Assembly: GCA_029747015.1 (NCBI GenBank)
Contig: JAKOGI010000104.1
Location: forward strand, 815,001 to 879,000
Length of the DNA: 64,000 nt
DNA from: Carnegiea gigantea
Lineage: Eukaryota; Streptophyta; Magnoliopsida; Caryophyllales; Cactaceae
Direction of reading: 5' to 3'
The notes beneath the pieces were generated by a model. It saw only the letters and a program-made list of their open reading frames with translations. It was not told the origin of the DNA and did not search any database. This document shows, in pieces, positions 45,522-57,106 of this stretch; within the stretch, counting starts at the first letter, position 1, and each line of letters starts with the position of its first letter. A program made the translations under genes and the position numbers.

Positions 45522-47515
45522 TTGAAAAGATGAGAGAAAGAAAGATTTGGGTGCTCAACTTTATAGATTTGAAAAAGAGAAAGAGAGAGGGATGCATTTT
45601 ATTTTATTTTATTTTTCTATCAAAGTCCAACTTTATAATTATAGTCTTTATATTTAAAAATTAAGCATCTCAGTCTGTAGGTTTGTTATATTAATGGGAT
45701 ATCTATCACTTTTTGAGCCTATTTTAGAGGTATTTACATATAATAATTGGACCTTAATCAAAATAACTCATTAGATTTTTTTTTGAATTGGACACTCCTC
45801 ATGCCTAATATAGATCCGTCGATGGATGACGCCAAAGTGACGTGATAGTAGGTAAACTCCAAGCTTAGTTTCTTGCACGTCAAGCAAGCATTAGGAACAT
45901 GCATAAAGGTGTAATGGCTAGGTTTCATGGTAAAAGATTCTCTCTTATGACCTTCCAATGGATTTAATTTGCAATAAAAGCCATAAAACTGCCCATTTGA
46001 GTGTTTAAATAGTATTTTTATAAAAGAAAGAAGAAAATTCTAGGGTAAAATTTCTATATTTTCAACTAGCACAAAATTAGACATGCCTCAATGACTATAA
46101 TTGTCTTCTTTGATTATTTTCCAACGGTATAGCCTCCAGTTCTAATCCTCATTACGAGCATGTCCTTTTTGGGCATAAAATGCAGCTTTAAACTATAGAA
46201 AAATATAAATAGATTTAAAAAACTGTAAGGAGCTGTAAAAACTATAAAGAAGTTGTAAGAAGATATAAGAAATTGTAGTGAACTGTAAGGAACTGTAAGG
46301 AGCTGCAAGGATAGATGTAAGAAATTGTTGAATTATTAAAAAGTTGTATAGTATAATTTTTAGATATGTATGTATAATTGTTGGTGTCTAATGTATGATT
46401 TGTGAAATAACATGCAATACATTAGTCATATTTATGAAATAAATTTGATATCATCAGTTAAAAAATTATTTCTTAATATTATTGAGACAAAATTTGTTTT
46501 TACAATGACCATTTTGGATGAGAAAAAATAATACTAAAATAATATAACTAATGAAAATCAACCTTTAAACAACTTAATTAAACAACAATAAAATAAATTT
46601 AATCTCACAAATTTTTTTAATCAAAATTTTCTACACTTGAGGTGGTTTTTTATATTAACAGTAGTTTGAGTTTCTTATAAGCAAATTAAAACAAAAAATA
46701 ACCAATTTTTTTGACAAAATTGAATAGAACTCTTAAAATAAAATCTTATTTTCAATAAATAATTTTAAATTAATATTTTCAATAAATTATTACCAAAACA
46801 AATGTATAAATGGACACTCAAAATACCAAGAAATAATTTTTGTATTATAATTTTAAAAGCGTGAATGCAATTTTTGTATTATAATTGATCACATACAGTT
46901 TGACACTTTTCATATATGATTCAAACTCAAACATAAATGTAATTTTTGTATTATAATTTTTAAAACATATTAACTTATTTCATCTGTAATGGCATATATT
47001 GTTTAAATCGAAACTCAAATATAATTTACATTGTTAAGTTATGTTTTTATGCTTATAGAAATGTTGTGTTCATAAAAATATTTACTAATTTTTTATATTA
47101 GTAATATAATAAAAAATATATACATATTTCTATAATTAATAGAAAAAATAAATGACTTATTGAATGTTACACAAAAATATATATGGAGATGTAAGAAGAT
47201 GAAAGAAGATTTATATAAATCTAATTTATACACAATGTTTAAAACATTCATTATATAAAGTGCATGTGTATAAATATAATTTATTAAAAATCTAGAAAAT
47301 GACTTTAATATCCTATTATCTAAAGAAAAAAATGACGTGTACAGACTTCTAATAAATGTTTGTCACATAAACATGCATATATTCATAAGTCATATCTAAA
47401 ATTAGTTATTTGGACCGTTGATAATCATTGTATTCTAATGAACATAATGTCTTACATACAAGAAGGAAGAAGCGTTGACTTGGACATAGAAAGCTATGCA
47501 TACACGATAAGCATC
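45522..47515. other. AT-rich sequence without recognised genes
   Basis: About 2 kb. A short interrupted tandem array of AACTGTAAGG-like units lies at 46190-46320. The rest is AT-rich with no long frame on either strand. Confidence 0.5.
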
Positions 47516-49792
47516 TGTAGGCATTAAAAATATTTGTATGTCGTACCAAAACCAACTCCTAGTGTTAGTCCCACTTTCGCGAGATTTGGGGAGATTCAGA
47601 TATAAGCAACCTTACCCTTACGTACACGACTGCACATAGAGAGACTATTTTCAATAGACCCACATAAAAAGTTTTTAAAAATACAATTAGATGTTGAAAA
47701 TTTATTGGTAAAATAATTTAGCAAACGCAAGACCTAAATACTTAAAATAACACAAGTTAACATGAATAATAGATGATGGGTAAGAGTTTTGCATACCTTG
47801 AGTAGCAAGCGGCGACATACTACTAAACTGGCTAATCTCTCAAGATAAAACTCATTCAAACTCATTCAAGAAGATCGAATCAGAGAATTACTCTCGTTGT
47901 ATTCAATAGAGATTGTACTCATATACAAATCAATACAAAGATTCAATTTTGCGTCTAATTTATTTTAGGCTGGAAACTTGTATTTACAAATTTTGGCACG
48001 CTTGGTGGGACATCTCTATCTCCAATATCTTTCTCCTAAAAACCAAGACTTTCAAGTTTCAAGAGCTTCTTCTTCAAAGAAGACATGGCCATGAAGAACG
48101 TCGCCTCTCAAGCTTCGAAGGAGAAGCACACGAAATCTCTCTCTCATAGATCCTACGAAATGGACGTTACTTCTAGCAAACGAACTCACATAGTGGAGAC
48201 AAGAAGCATGGAAAAAGCTGCTGCGTTGATTCACTAAGCAAACAGTGTCGCCCTCATCCAAACTCCAAGGCTTGAGGGTGCAACAAAAGGCGCCTTTTTG
48301 GATGGATAAAATTCAAAACCTCTAACTTCAATCTCTAATTTGTGAAGTAGAAGACTGCTATATATAGCAGTAACTCTTCTTCGCCCTCACCAAAAGGGGT
48401 GCACTTCTCAGAAATTGAAGCTGAGTTCTCAAAATTTGTAGTCATGCCAGCTATGATGACAGGCTCAGACCAGTTTGGAAGAGGAGATGGCTAACATGAA
48501 GGCTATCTTAGAAAACTTACCAGGGAGAGTGAAGAAAAGGAAGCACGCATCAAGTTTCAAGAGAAAAAGTTTGCTAAGCTAACCAAGGAGTTAGAAAAAA
48601 GAAGCAAGGGGATGGGAAGCGAAATGCGGTTGGAAGCAAAATAGGCCCGTAATGAGGAGGGAAAGAAAGCTGAGGGAGCACCGCTGGGTTTGACGCCTTT
48701 GGGCCGTCGTGAAACGCCTGGACCGAGCCCACCGATGAGGATGAGTGAAATGAAGGCATGGCTGGATCTGCTATGGTTGGGCCTTCTCTTCCACCATTGC
48801 ACATGATCCAACTCCTTTTTCTCCCAATACTTTCAAAAAAAAAGTATTCACTCATTCAAATTTTTTTATAATTCTTACAAAATCAACAGAGCACATTGCA
48901 AATCTATTTAAATCATTCATTGTGAACCAATGTTAGAAAGTAAAAGAACATCGAGATGTCGGCCAAGTCCAAGCAACAAAAGTTTTATACATGATCTAGT
49001 CTCAAGGGAGCAACTTGTAGGCACCGAAAATATTTATGTGTCGTACCAAGATATAAAATGAAATTAGTTATTTGGGTCAACCCTTTTAATTAATTTAATT
49101 AAACCCAAATAACTTCTAAGTCAAAGCCCAAGAGGCTTTGAAGTCAACTCACAACCTAAGCTCGAACGACTTCCAAGTCAAGGCCTCGTCGAAACCCAAG
49201 TGACTTCCAAGTCGAAACTCGAGAGACTTCCAAGTCAAGTCACGACTCAAACCCGAATGACTTTCAAGTCAAGGCTCGATCAAAGCCCAAATCAAAGTCC
49301 AAGTCAAAACTCAAGTCAAAGTCTAAGTCATGACCCAAGCCCGAACGACTTCTAAGTCAAAGCCTGGTCGAAGCCCAGGAAGCTCCCAAGTCAAAACCTA
49401 AATCAAGACCCAAGTCAAAGGCCTAAGTCAAACTCAAAGTCAAAGCAAATGACCCCTAGGGGAAGTTTTCCTATAAATAGACCCTACCCTCCCCTTATTC
49501 AAGGATGGAAAATTGAATTAAATTACTAACACTCGAACATTCACTCTTTGAATGAAGGTAACAAGCATGCATCATCCTCCCTCGAAGATCAAGTATTCAT
49601 CTTAATTGATATTAAGTTTTTTAGACCATATCTCAAGATAAAACTCATTTAAACTCATTTAAGGAGATCGAATAAGAGGATTACTTTTATTGTATTCAAT
49701 AGAAATTGTATCCATATACAACAATACAAAAATTCAAATTTTGTACCTAAATTTTTGTCTAATTTATTTGAAATTTAAAATTTGTATTTACA
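47516..49792 (+). mobile_element. Non-autonomous LTR retrotransposon
   Basis: The LTRs start TGTAGGCA(C/T) and end TTGTATTTACA: 47516-47988 (473 bp) and 49016-49792 (777 bp). A PBS-like TTTGGCACGCTTGGTGGGAC begins near 47992, and a polypurine-like CAAGGGAGCAACT precedes the right LTR. The TSD is GCATC (47511-47515) against GTATC (49793-49797), one mismatch. The internal 1.0 kb contains short frames only; bases 48480-48680 encode a charged, probably coiled-coil stretch with stops (EEKEARIKFQEKKFAKLTKEL) resembling N-terminal gag-type coiled coils of non-autonomous elements. No RT or integrase. Confidence 0.82.
49016..49792 (+). repeat. Right LTR with AAGTC-rich array and TATA box
   Basis: Contains 30 or so short units built on CAAGTCAAAG/CCCAAGTC at about 49110-49450, then TATAAATAG at 49472-49480, likely the LTR promoter. 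The left LTR lacks this block: its middle (about 47550-47825) is unrelated and includes a SINE-like ACCTTACCC...GAGAGACTATTTTC stretch. Confidence 0.75.
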
Positions 49793-50121
49793 GTATCATC
49801 TAGTGATGCGTACGATGAGCATTATTGATGGGATACATAGGCCACTGTTGAAATCACTATTGTTTTCTTTTTCTTTTCAATTATACAGTTGGCATGAACC
49901 ATATAATCATAAAGGGGAAAAAAAAACTACTGAACAACTCCTTAGTTGAAGCTTACATACGCAAAAATTTAGAGGCCAGAAGTGTCAGATTAGGACATCA
50001 GAAAACAGTGACCTACTGACCAGGAGAAAACTTAGGATGAACAGATCTCAAGCCTGCCTTTTGTTTTCCGTATCCTTCCTTAGAACTCTTGTAATTCTTC
50101 TAATTTCTGAAGTCTCATCTC

Positions 50122-50720
50122 TAGAAATGGACAACAGATCAGATACTCATTGAATTAAGCAGTCAACTCATTTTAAATAGGACTAATAAAGGACCTGGTC
50201 AATAATGAATTGTGCCATTAATGGACAAGCCCATTAAGGCATATTAACGGATCGGATTGGACGGGCCCATTAACGACCCATTTAGTGATCCATTATTTCT
50301 TTAACCTAAGTGACACACTAGTTTACATGTTCCAATTAGTTAACCTCATTACCAACACTTTGTACATAACAATAATAATTATACACCGTTGTCTAGCGCA
50401 AGTTTGTTCTGTTTTTAAACGGGCCAAAAGCAGGCCGCCCATGGGCCGACTTGACCCGATCTGTTTATTAACTTGATTGTGTATTTTCTAACTTTGAATT
50501 GGGACTAATTTAATTTGGTTGGAAAATTAAAAATACATTAGTTAGAAAATAAACTAACCAAAAATACTCTTTAGGTGGTAATAAGCGGGTCATGGGCAGG
50601 CCGGGTTCATTTGGCCCATAGTCTAGCCCAGCCCATTAACAAATGTACTGGACCCAGGCCAGCCCCTTCAGTTAATAAGCTAGTCCCGTCTGACTCAATC
50701 CAATTCGTTGTCCACCCCTA
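50122..50720. mobile_element. hAT-like MITE, 599 bp
   Basis: Ends TAGAAATGGACAAC and (complement) TAGGGGTGGACAAC, inverted. The 8 bp TSD is CTCATCTC (50114-50121) against CTCATCTT (50721-50728), 7 of 8 identical. No coding capacity; the interior has GGGCC-containing stretches in both orientations. Confidence 0.85.
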
Positions 50721-50728
50721 CTCATCTT

Positions 50729-51241
50729 CGATGATAAAAATACCAGATTTTTCCCCTATATCTAAAGTTTCTTTTATAATTTTGGTAGGAGTAGGCGAAT
50801 CTTAAATTGACTTGAAAATCACTATTGTTATCTCGACAAAATAAATACACACTTTTGATTTCTAGCCCGGAGGTTGTTGGGTTGCAGCCTCAGTGGGGAC
50901 TATGGTTTTATTTGTCCAGATTCGGGCTTTCTGCCTTTTTTTAATTATTAGTTGCTTGGATCACTTAATATAAGTAAAACAACGATTCTACCATAATTGA
51001 TTTTTTGTTTCGACTATCATAATTAACTGCCACATAAATCGTTAATATTTGGAAAACCAATCTCAATTATTCTTTTGTTTTGGAGTGACCTATTATACCA
51101 GGTTTTCATCAACTAGTTGCCTTCTTTTTTAATTTCCCCCCCTTTTTTCGATTCTTGTTTTGGTCCGTCAACAGCGACTACACTTGCTACAACCAACAAC
51201 TATAACGGCCGCAACCCCCCAAAAAAAAAATCATGACATTT
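50729..51241. other. No gene recognised
   Basis: About 0.5 kb of anonymous sequence between two hAT-like MITEs. Confidence 0.5.
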
Positions 51242-51249
51242 GCTACAAA

Positions 51250-51841
51250 TAGAGTTGGACAAAACTGAACCGACACGATTGCTAATTCGAAATCGACACG
51301 AAGTTAAGTGGGTTTGGATACAAATTTTCAACTCGTTTAATTAAATAGGTTGACATGTTGAACCTATTTAAGTAAGTGTGTTAGGTTCGGGTTCAGATTC
51401 GTGACACGAAAAAAACCTTATTTAACCTGTTTAGTTAAATGGATTAAATGAATGAACCCATTTACCCATTTACCCTTTTTTGATAATTAAGAGCATAAAA
51501 ATTTAAAACAAATATGAAAATGTGAGTGATGACGAATTTGGTGAGGCTTGGACAATAATTTTTAATGCCATGTGGTATGTAAACCTAATTTTTAATGTCA
51601 TGTAATTACGTATTATTTGAAAATATAATTTGATAAATGGATGACTAGGTGACTGAACTCCACTAGTTTGTCTTAAACGGGTTAAACGAGTCAACGCGTT
51701 TAAAAATATATTAAATGGCTAGAGGTTAAGGCTTTGCAATATGTTTAATAAACATGCTAGGTTCAGGTTGAAGAATTCTCATACTATTTAAATTCGATGC
51801 GAACACGAATCCAACCTAACCTAACCTATTTCTCAGCTCTA
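51250..51841. mobile_element. hAT-like MITE, 592 bp
   Basis: Perfect 8 bp TSD GCTACAAA at 51242-51249 and 51842-51849. Ends TAGAGTTGGACAAAAC and (complement) TAGAGCTGAGAAATAGG. The interior contains repeated ACCC(G/A)TTTA-type motifs. Not the same family as the 50122 element apart from the TAG ends. Confidence 0.87.
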
Positions 51842-51849
51842 GCTACAAA

Positions 51850-53155
51850 CAACTAATATATACAAGTATCCACAGCAAGGGCTTTACGACCTTAGGAAGT
51901 ATTGATTTCTATATCTGCTCGTGGAGACTATGCCCAAAAATAGTCTTGGTGTTCACGAAGAATTAGGATTAGCAAATTAGAGATGAAGGCAATCAAATTG
52001 ATGGAGGTTGGGGCATCATTTTGGTCTTTTTGTTGGAATCAAGATCGGGTGGACCCTGTGGTTTGCCAGCACTTTCCTTTAATTACTAGATGGGTGAAAT
52101 TTAAGATACATGTTAACAAGTACAATACAAAGAAGGGTCACGATGAATGTCTTATAGCAAAATATTTGTAAGTGTCTTCCTTTAATTAAAATTAATAAGA
52201 TCACCAAAGTTTAAATAGTTATAATTAATTATCAATTGCAAAATTAGTTTTAGTATTCATTGGTAACGTTGATAAGTACAAATGCACTCTAATTAGATTA
52301 ATCTATTCATGAAGGAATATTATGTATGCCATTTTATAATTGTAAAAAATTATAGATAGAAGTGATGATACCCTTCAATTGGTCAATCATCCTTTTTTTT
52401 ATTTTACTAATTTGACATATATGAATATGATTTCTAAGTCAAGACAAAACATCTAAAAATATTTTGTAGCAAAATATTTATAATTTTTTCATATAAAGAA
52501 ACATTTTTTGGGCCAAAAACCTAAATTCACAACCAGTGAAACAAATAAAGAACACCAATAAGTTATTGAGAATCTCTTAAAACTCTCATCCCTGCAAGAA
52601 ACAAATATCACGCACCAACTTAATCTTGGTGAACGTCGTCGGTTTAAACACATAGTAATTAATTGCGTAACTTTCACGCTTTTTCCTTAAACTTTGCTAC
52701 ATGAATATCCTTTGAATTTGAAGCATCTATATTGCATACGTCGCTTCATACATTACTTATTCATAAAATATGGAGATTGTTGAGATTCGTACTTTAAACC
52801 TCTCACTCAAAATTCTTTGGCAGTACAAGAACTCAACCAAAATTCAAGTTGTTAGTTGACCGTTTCAAAATAGATTTATATTGTATACGAATATTTATAT
52901 GACAATCAGCATGAAAAGGGAGAGATTTATGCGTTACTAGCAATTTAAGATAATAGTTACTAGATCCTCATTGAGTTTAACACGAGGCCATGACTACATT
53001 AAATCTCGTGTTCATTCCCCTGTGCTATGTTTGCCTTTCCTCTTCACCTATGAAAACATTTTTTTTGGGCAGTTTAAAAAATTGTTTTGGCATTGAAGAT
53101 CGTATTTTAATTTGTTTGATTAAACTTTTTTTTAAAAAAAAATCTAGGGTAAATA
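51850..53155. other. No gene recognised
   Basis: A 62-codon plus-strand frame at 51983-52171 (with DPVVCQHFPLITRWVKFK) might be a fragment of a plant-mobile-domain gene, but the match is too weak to call. The rest is AT-rich and silent. Confidence 0.4.
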
Positions 53156-53156
53156 A

Positions 53157-53211
<55 letters not shown>
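53156..53211. repeat. (AC)n(AT)n compound microsatellite
   Basis: About 24 bp of AC followed by about 32 bp of AT. Confidence 0.95.
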
Positions 53212-53219
<8 letters not shown>

Positions 53220-53519
53220 TTGCATATCCTACAAGGTATTGTATATCTTGCACAAGTGGAAATCAAGTGGGATGAAATAGAAGTGGAGCATGAAAAGGAA
53301 TCATGGAGGCTAAACCTTAGCCTAGAAATCTATTTCACCCAATATCTTTTCCCAGTTATAAGCACTTACTCGTGCGGGAGAAAAGAACACCCTTCTAAAG
53401 GTCATTGCATTTCGAACTTTATAAATACTCTAAAGAAGAAAATCACCTTAGTGATGTCTTTATCATTGTGGACGTGTATCTTAGTAAAAGCTCATCCTTC
53501 GGTCCATTATTAGGAGTGG

Positions 53520-54530
53520 AGAAATAGCTCTTCGCTGCCCAACCATGGCGCATAGCTAGATCCCAAACTTTCCTAATCATGCCACAATAAACGATAATGT
53601 GATTTATGGTTTCTATATCCATCTAGCAAGTTGGTCAAATTGGGTCAATATGCTGACCTCAGTTAAAATCAGCGTGCCCCTTGAGGGAAAAGTATATAAC
53701 ATAGCTTCCATAAGAAGATCTTGGGTTTAGGAAGTATATTCAACTTTCAAATCTATTTGAATTCCCATTTGGGCATGGTAGAACTCAGCGTCCCATGCGC
53801 CTTCCACGTGGCTGACTTCATGGTGAAATAATCGAAAGCCCCCGGCAAAATGAGTCCTTAGGGCTTGTTCCTTTCGTGGGTAAATTGGGATAGATAAAAA
53901 GATAAAGTGGATTGAAGTAGGTTGAAGTGGGTTGAAGTAGGTTAAAGTGGGTTGAATTTTTTTATCTGATAAATTGAACTTGGTTAAAATAGTGGAAGTG
54001 AGTTGAAATATGTTGAAGAGGGTTGAAATATGTTGAAGTGAGTTGAAGTGAGTTGAAGTTGATATTTTGAGATTTACCTACGAAAAGAACAGGCCCTTGG
54101 TCTCAAAAGTTGGGATAGTAACTTCACGTATTTTAACAATAAAACTTGATGAAACAACTTAGACAATTCAGCCACATCCTATAGTTTATCATTGGTGATG
54201 AATGACACCACTTTAATCTCAACATCTGGAGCACCACAGGGTGATGTATCCATTTTATAAAGAATGCTCACCTTGTCTTGCCAATTGTCAGTCCAAAAAT
54301 TTAGTCTCTTGCCATCCCTATTTGCCAAACTATACCAGAGCTAAAGAGTTCTCGATTAAGCAAGACACATTTCCATGTCCAGAAATCAAAGCTTTTCTAT
54401 ATGTACTGAAAAAATTATTTGATTCACCATATTTAGTACAGATATACTTAATCGGATTCATTATTCGATTGTGAGGAATATTGCCAGATAACTTTAGCCA
54501 TAAATGTTTTATTGAGTACATATCGTAGAT
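53520..54530 (-). pseudogene. LINE remnant: zinc-binding RT C-terminal region (zf-RVT), interrupted by a MITE
   Basis: On the minus strand around 53750-53520 the frame reads KPKIFLWKLCY, then HADFN-GQHIDPI-PTC and MDIETINHIIVYCGMIRKVWDLAM. This is the zf-RVT pattern (PKxxxFLWxL ... CPxC ... ET..H....C...VW) found after the RT domain of plant LINEs and LINE-derived gene fragments. Upstream on the same strand (about 54330-54130) another frame resembles the W-rich segment preceding zf-RVT. A 236 bp MITE splits it at 53861-54096. Many stops; clearly dead. Confidence 0.7.
53861..54096. mobile_element. Tourist-like MITE with internal minisatellite, 236 bp
   Basis: Terminal inverted repeats GGGCTTGTTCCTTTCGTGGG and (complement) GGGCCTGTTCTTTTCGTAGG. 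Flanking TTA (53858-53860) and TTG (54097-54099) are compatible with a decayed TTA/TAA-type target duplication of PIF/Harbinger elements. The interior is a tandem array of about 10 bp units GTTGAAGTGG/GTTGAAATAT. Confidence 0.78.
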
Positions 54531-55002
54531 ATTGAATAATTCATCATTTATTAACCTCTGTTTGATTACATTTTTTTAGCTTAAGTTGGAAGTTGAGCCA
54601 TATGTCCCCATATTGTAGGTTTGATTAGCAGTTATCTTTTTTTTAAAACTCGAAATCACATACTTGATGACATAACGAACATACAAGGTATGCATTCTAA
54701 TAGACCTTTTTCAGCCATCTAATTTATATTAATCTATATTTCTGGACACAACTTTTCTCTTGCATTAAATTTATTCAAAAGTTGAACCAAATAAGTGGAA
54801 TGAAAACAAAAATCATAAGCCATTCTGGTATCCTTTAGCTTCTCTTATGATTCTTAGCTGAACCAAACAAGGGTTTACTAGTTTCTCTCTCTTTGTTGAA
54901 GTGAAAGCGGCAGGAGAGAAACTCCAAGTGGTAATAATGTGAAACTTGTGCGAAACATGGTCGTGGGTCTGATGCCAACAGGCCCAAACGTAGGCATAAT
55001 AG
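54531..55002. other. No gene recognised
   Basis: About 0.5 kb ending at the TSD of the Reina-like element. No frame or repeat supported. Confidence 0.45.
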
Positions 55003-55007
55003 CAAGG

Positions 55008-55315
55008 TGTTATGGAATAATAGTGTACCTGGCCTAGTAGCTGAGGTGGCAGTTGGTTGTAACAGTCTCTCGGTTTTTGGGGGAAATTTGTTATTCTGGT
55101 TGTGTTGGCGGGAATCTCCCTCTTCCTCTCAATAGCACATTGCTTAAATACCTTGTATGCTCAGTAAAGCAATCACAGATAATATCATACATTTCAAACA
55201 TCTCACATCTCTCTATCTCCCATTTCTCTATGATTTAGAACGTATATTTTGCTGTACAATCAGGCTCGAGAATCTCCTTCCTCATCCCTGAGTAATCCCC
55301 TGTTTGATTGTAACA
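55008..55315 (+). repeat. Reina 5' LTR (308 bp)
   Basis: TGTTATGGAATAATAG to GATTGTAACA. PBS-like TGGTATCACAGC follows at 55317, one base from the usual TGGTATCAGAGC. Confidence 0.95.
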
Positions 55316-55398
55316 TTGGTATCACAGCTATTTCTCTGATTCTGGTGTACGATAAGCTGGCCAAAACTAGAAGCAAGTCAAAATCGGATCACTCGAGT

Positions 55399-56101
55399 AT
55401 GGAATCCCAACTTCGAACACTGTTGGAGCAACAAATTGAAGCGCAGCATCAAAAGATCGCAGAATTACGGGTCGAGCAACGACAGATGTTCGCAAAGATC
55501 ACGTCAGTCCTGGAGAAAGACAAGGATTCGAATGAAGTAGGTGAGAACCAAATCAATACATCTGAGGTAGTTGGGGATAGGAATGTTTTCAAATTCTTAC
55601 CCAAAATTGAGTTTCCAATATTTGGGGGAACCAATCCTCGAATCTGGGTTAAGAAATGTACTCGGTATTTTAGCTTGTGTAAGATTCCTGATTCTCAAAA
55701 GGTTGATTTAGCTTCTATTCATTTGACTGGCAAAGCTGAAATATGGTTTGCTATAATATGGTTTGCTAGTTACATTGCAGTGAAAAAGAGTGTGGAATGG
55801 GATGAATTTATTGTGGATGTATGTGATCGGTTTAGAGAAGAGTTAGGGGGGGCCATTGTGGAAGATTTTAACAAGTTGCAGCAAGTTGGGTCCCTAGATG
55901 ACTATTTTTGGACAGATTTGAGGAATTAAAATCCATGATGATTCCGGAAACCCCCATTTTACCTGACGATTTTTTCATTGATAGTTTTGTGGGGGGATTA
56001 AAACCTCAACTCAAACCCTTTGTGAAGGCTCTTAGACCCACAACTTTGAGGCTATGGTTTATGCAAGACTACAAGAGGAAACTGTAGAAGCTATAAAACC
56101 C
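55399..56101 (+). pseudogene. Reina gag, N-terminal part
   Basis: The likely start is ATG 55399, after the PBS, although the frame is open from 55249 in the LTR. It shows a coiled-coil start (LRTLLEQQIEAQHQKIAELR), then KIEFPIFGGTNPRIWVKKC and VDLASIHLTGKAEIWF, the retrotrans_gag core. The phrase IWFA is repeated (a small duplication at about 55740-55770). A frameshift near 55910 is followed by continuing homology (PILPDDFFIDSFVGGLKPQL) in another frame. Confidence 0.85.
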
Positions 56102-56113
56102 TAGGGGAAGATA

Positions 56114-57106
56114 GTGAGTCCAATAAACTCTAAGGCCCCTATATTGCCTGCCTACAGGCCTGGCCATTATCAATCTCCCTTATCAAATTCAAGCAATGGA
56201 GCTAGGACTATTCCTTCTTCAAGCTCATTTGCTGGATCTTTGGCTAGTGTCAACAAACCTTACACTCAAAGCTTTAAATCCACAAGGGTGTTGACAGCTG
56301 CTGACCGAGCTGAAAAGAGTGCTAAGGGGTTGTGCTATTCTTGTGACCAGCCTTATGAGAGAGGTCACCAATGTCAGAACAAGAAAACTCAGCTGTTTCT
56401 TGTAGAAATACCAGGGGAAGACCAAGAGGAGCAGCAGGAAGGGAAAGAAGAGGCTGTCGATTTTGAGATGTTAGAGGTTGAACCTTGTATTTCCCTCTAT
56501 GCTTTGAATGGGATCCAGGGATATCAAGCTATGAGGGTTACAGGACAATATGGCAAGAAGCCCATTCATATATTGGTGGATTCAGGAAGTACACATAACT
56601 TCTTAGACATGAACTTGGCTAGGATGTTAGGGTGTAAGCTGGAAGGTATTGATACTCAACCTATAACAGTAGCTAATGGCAATGAGCTGCATTGTCAGTA
56701 TATTTGCAAGGATTTTGCTTGGAAACTGCAGGGGACTAATTTTTGTGTTGATATGTACTTGATTCCTTTGGGAAGTTGTGATATGGTACTTGGTATTCAG
56801 TGGTTGAGTACCTTGGCGACAATTAAATGGAACTTCAAACATCTGACTATGGAATTTAAATTCCAAGGGCAAAATCATATTCTCAAAGGGTTAAGAGGTA
56901 AGAAGGTTAAAATTATCAAGGAAGCTCAACTGCACAAAGCCATGCATTCTGCTGCTCATCTTTGTATGCTACAACTCTTACCCAGAAAAATGCATTCAGA
57001 GGATTCACAAATGACAGAGGTCAACTTGCAGGTTAACCTCCTCAATTGTGAAACAACATTATCTCCTATTGAAGAAGTTGTGGAAGATTATAAGGCATTA
57101 TTTTAG
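56114..57106 (+). CDS. Reina gag-protease segment (zinc knuckle and aspartic protease), open
   Basis: A 330-codon open frame. The zinc knuckle is CYSCDQPYERGHQC (about 56335), followed by an acidic linker and a retroviral-type aspartic protease with ILVDSGSTHNFLD (about 56570) and a downstream MVLGIQWLSTL flap/helix pattern (about 56785). It ends at a TAG (57104-57106) just before the RT. In an active element it would be internal to a gag-pol polyprotein. The ATG at 56114 is not a natural start. Confidence 0.85.
   Translation: MSPINSKAPILPAYRPGHYQSPLSNSSNGARTIPSSSSFAGSLASVNKPYTQSFKSTRVLTAADRAEKSAKGLCYSCDQPYERGHQCQNKKTQLFLVEIPGEDQEEQQEGKEEAVDFEMLEVEPCISLYALNGIQGYQAMRVTGQYGKKPIHILVDSGSTHNFLDMNLARMLGCKLEGIDTQPITVANGNELHCQYICKDFAWKLQGTNFCVDMYLIPLGSCDMVLGIQWLSTLATIKWNFKHLTMEFKFQGQNHILKGLRGKKVKIIKEAQLHKAMHSAAHLCMLQLLPRKMHSEDSQMTEVNLQVNLLNCETTLSPIEEVVEDYKALF

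Noticed and set aside
51983..52171. Possible plant mobile domain fragment
   Set aside because: 62 codons with only vague similarity; not enough to annotate.
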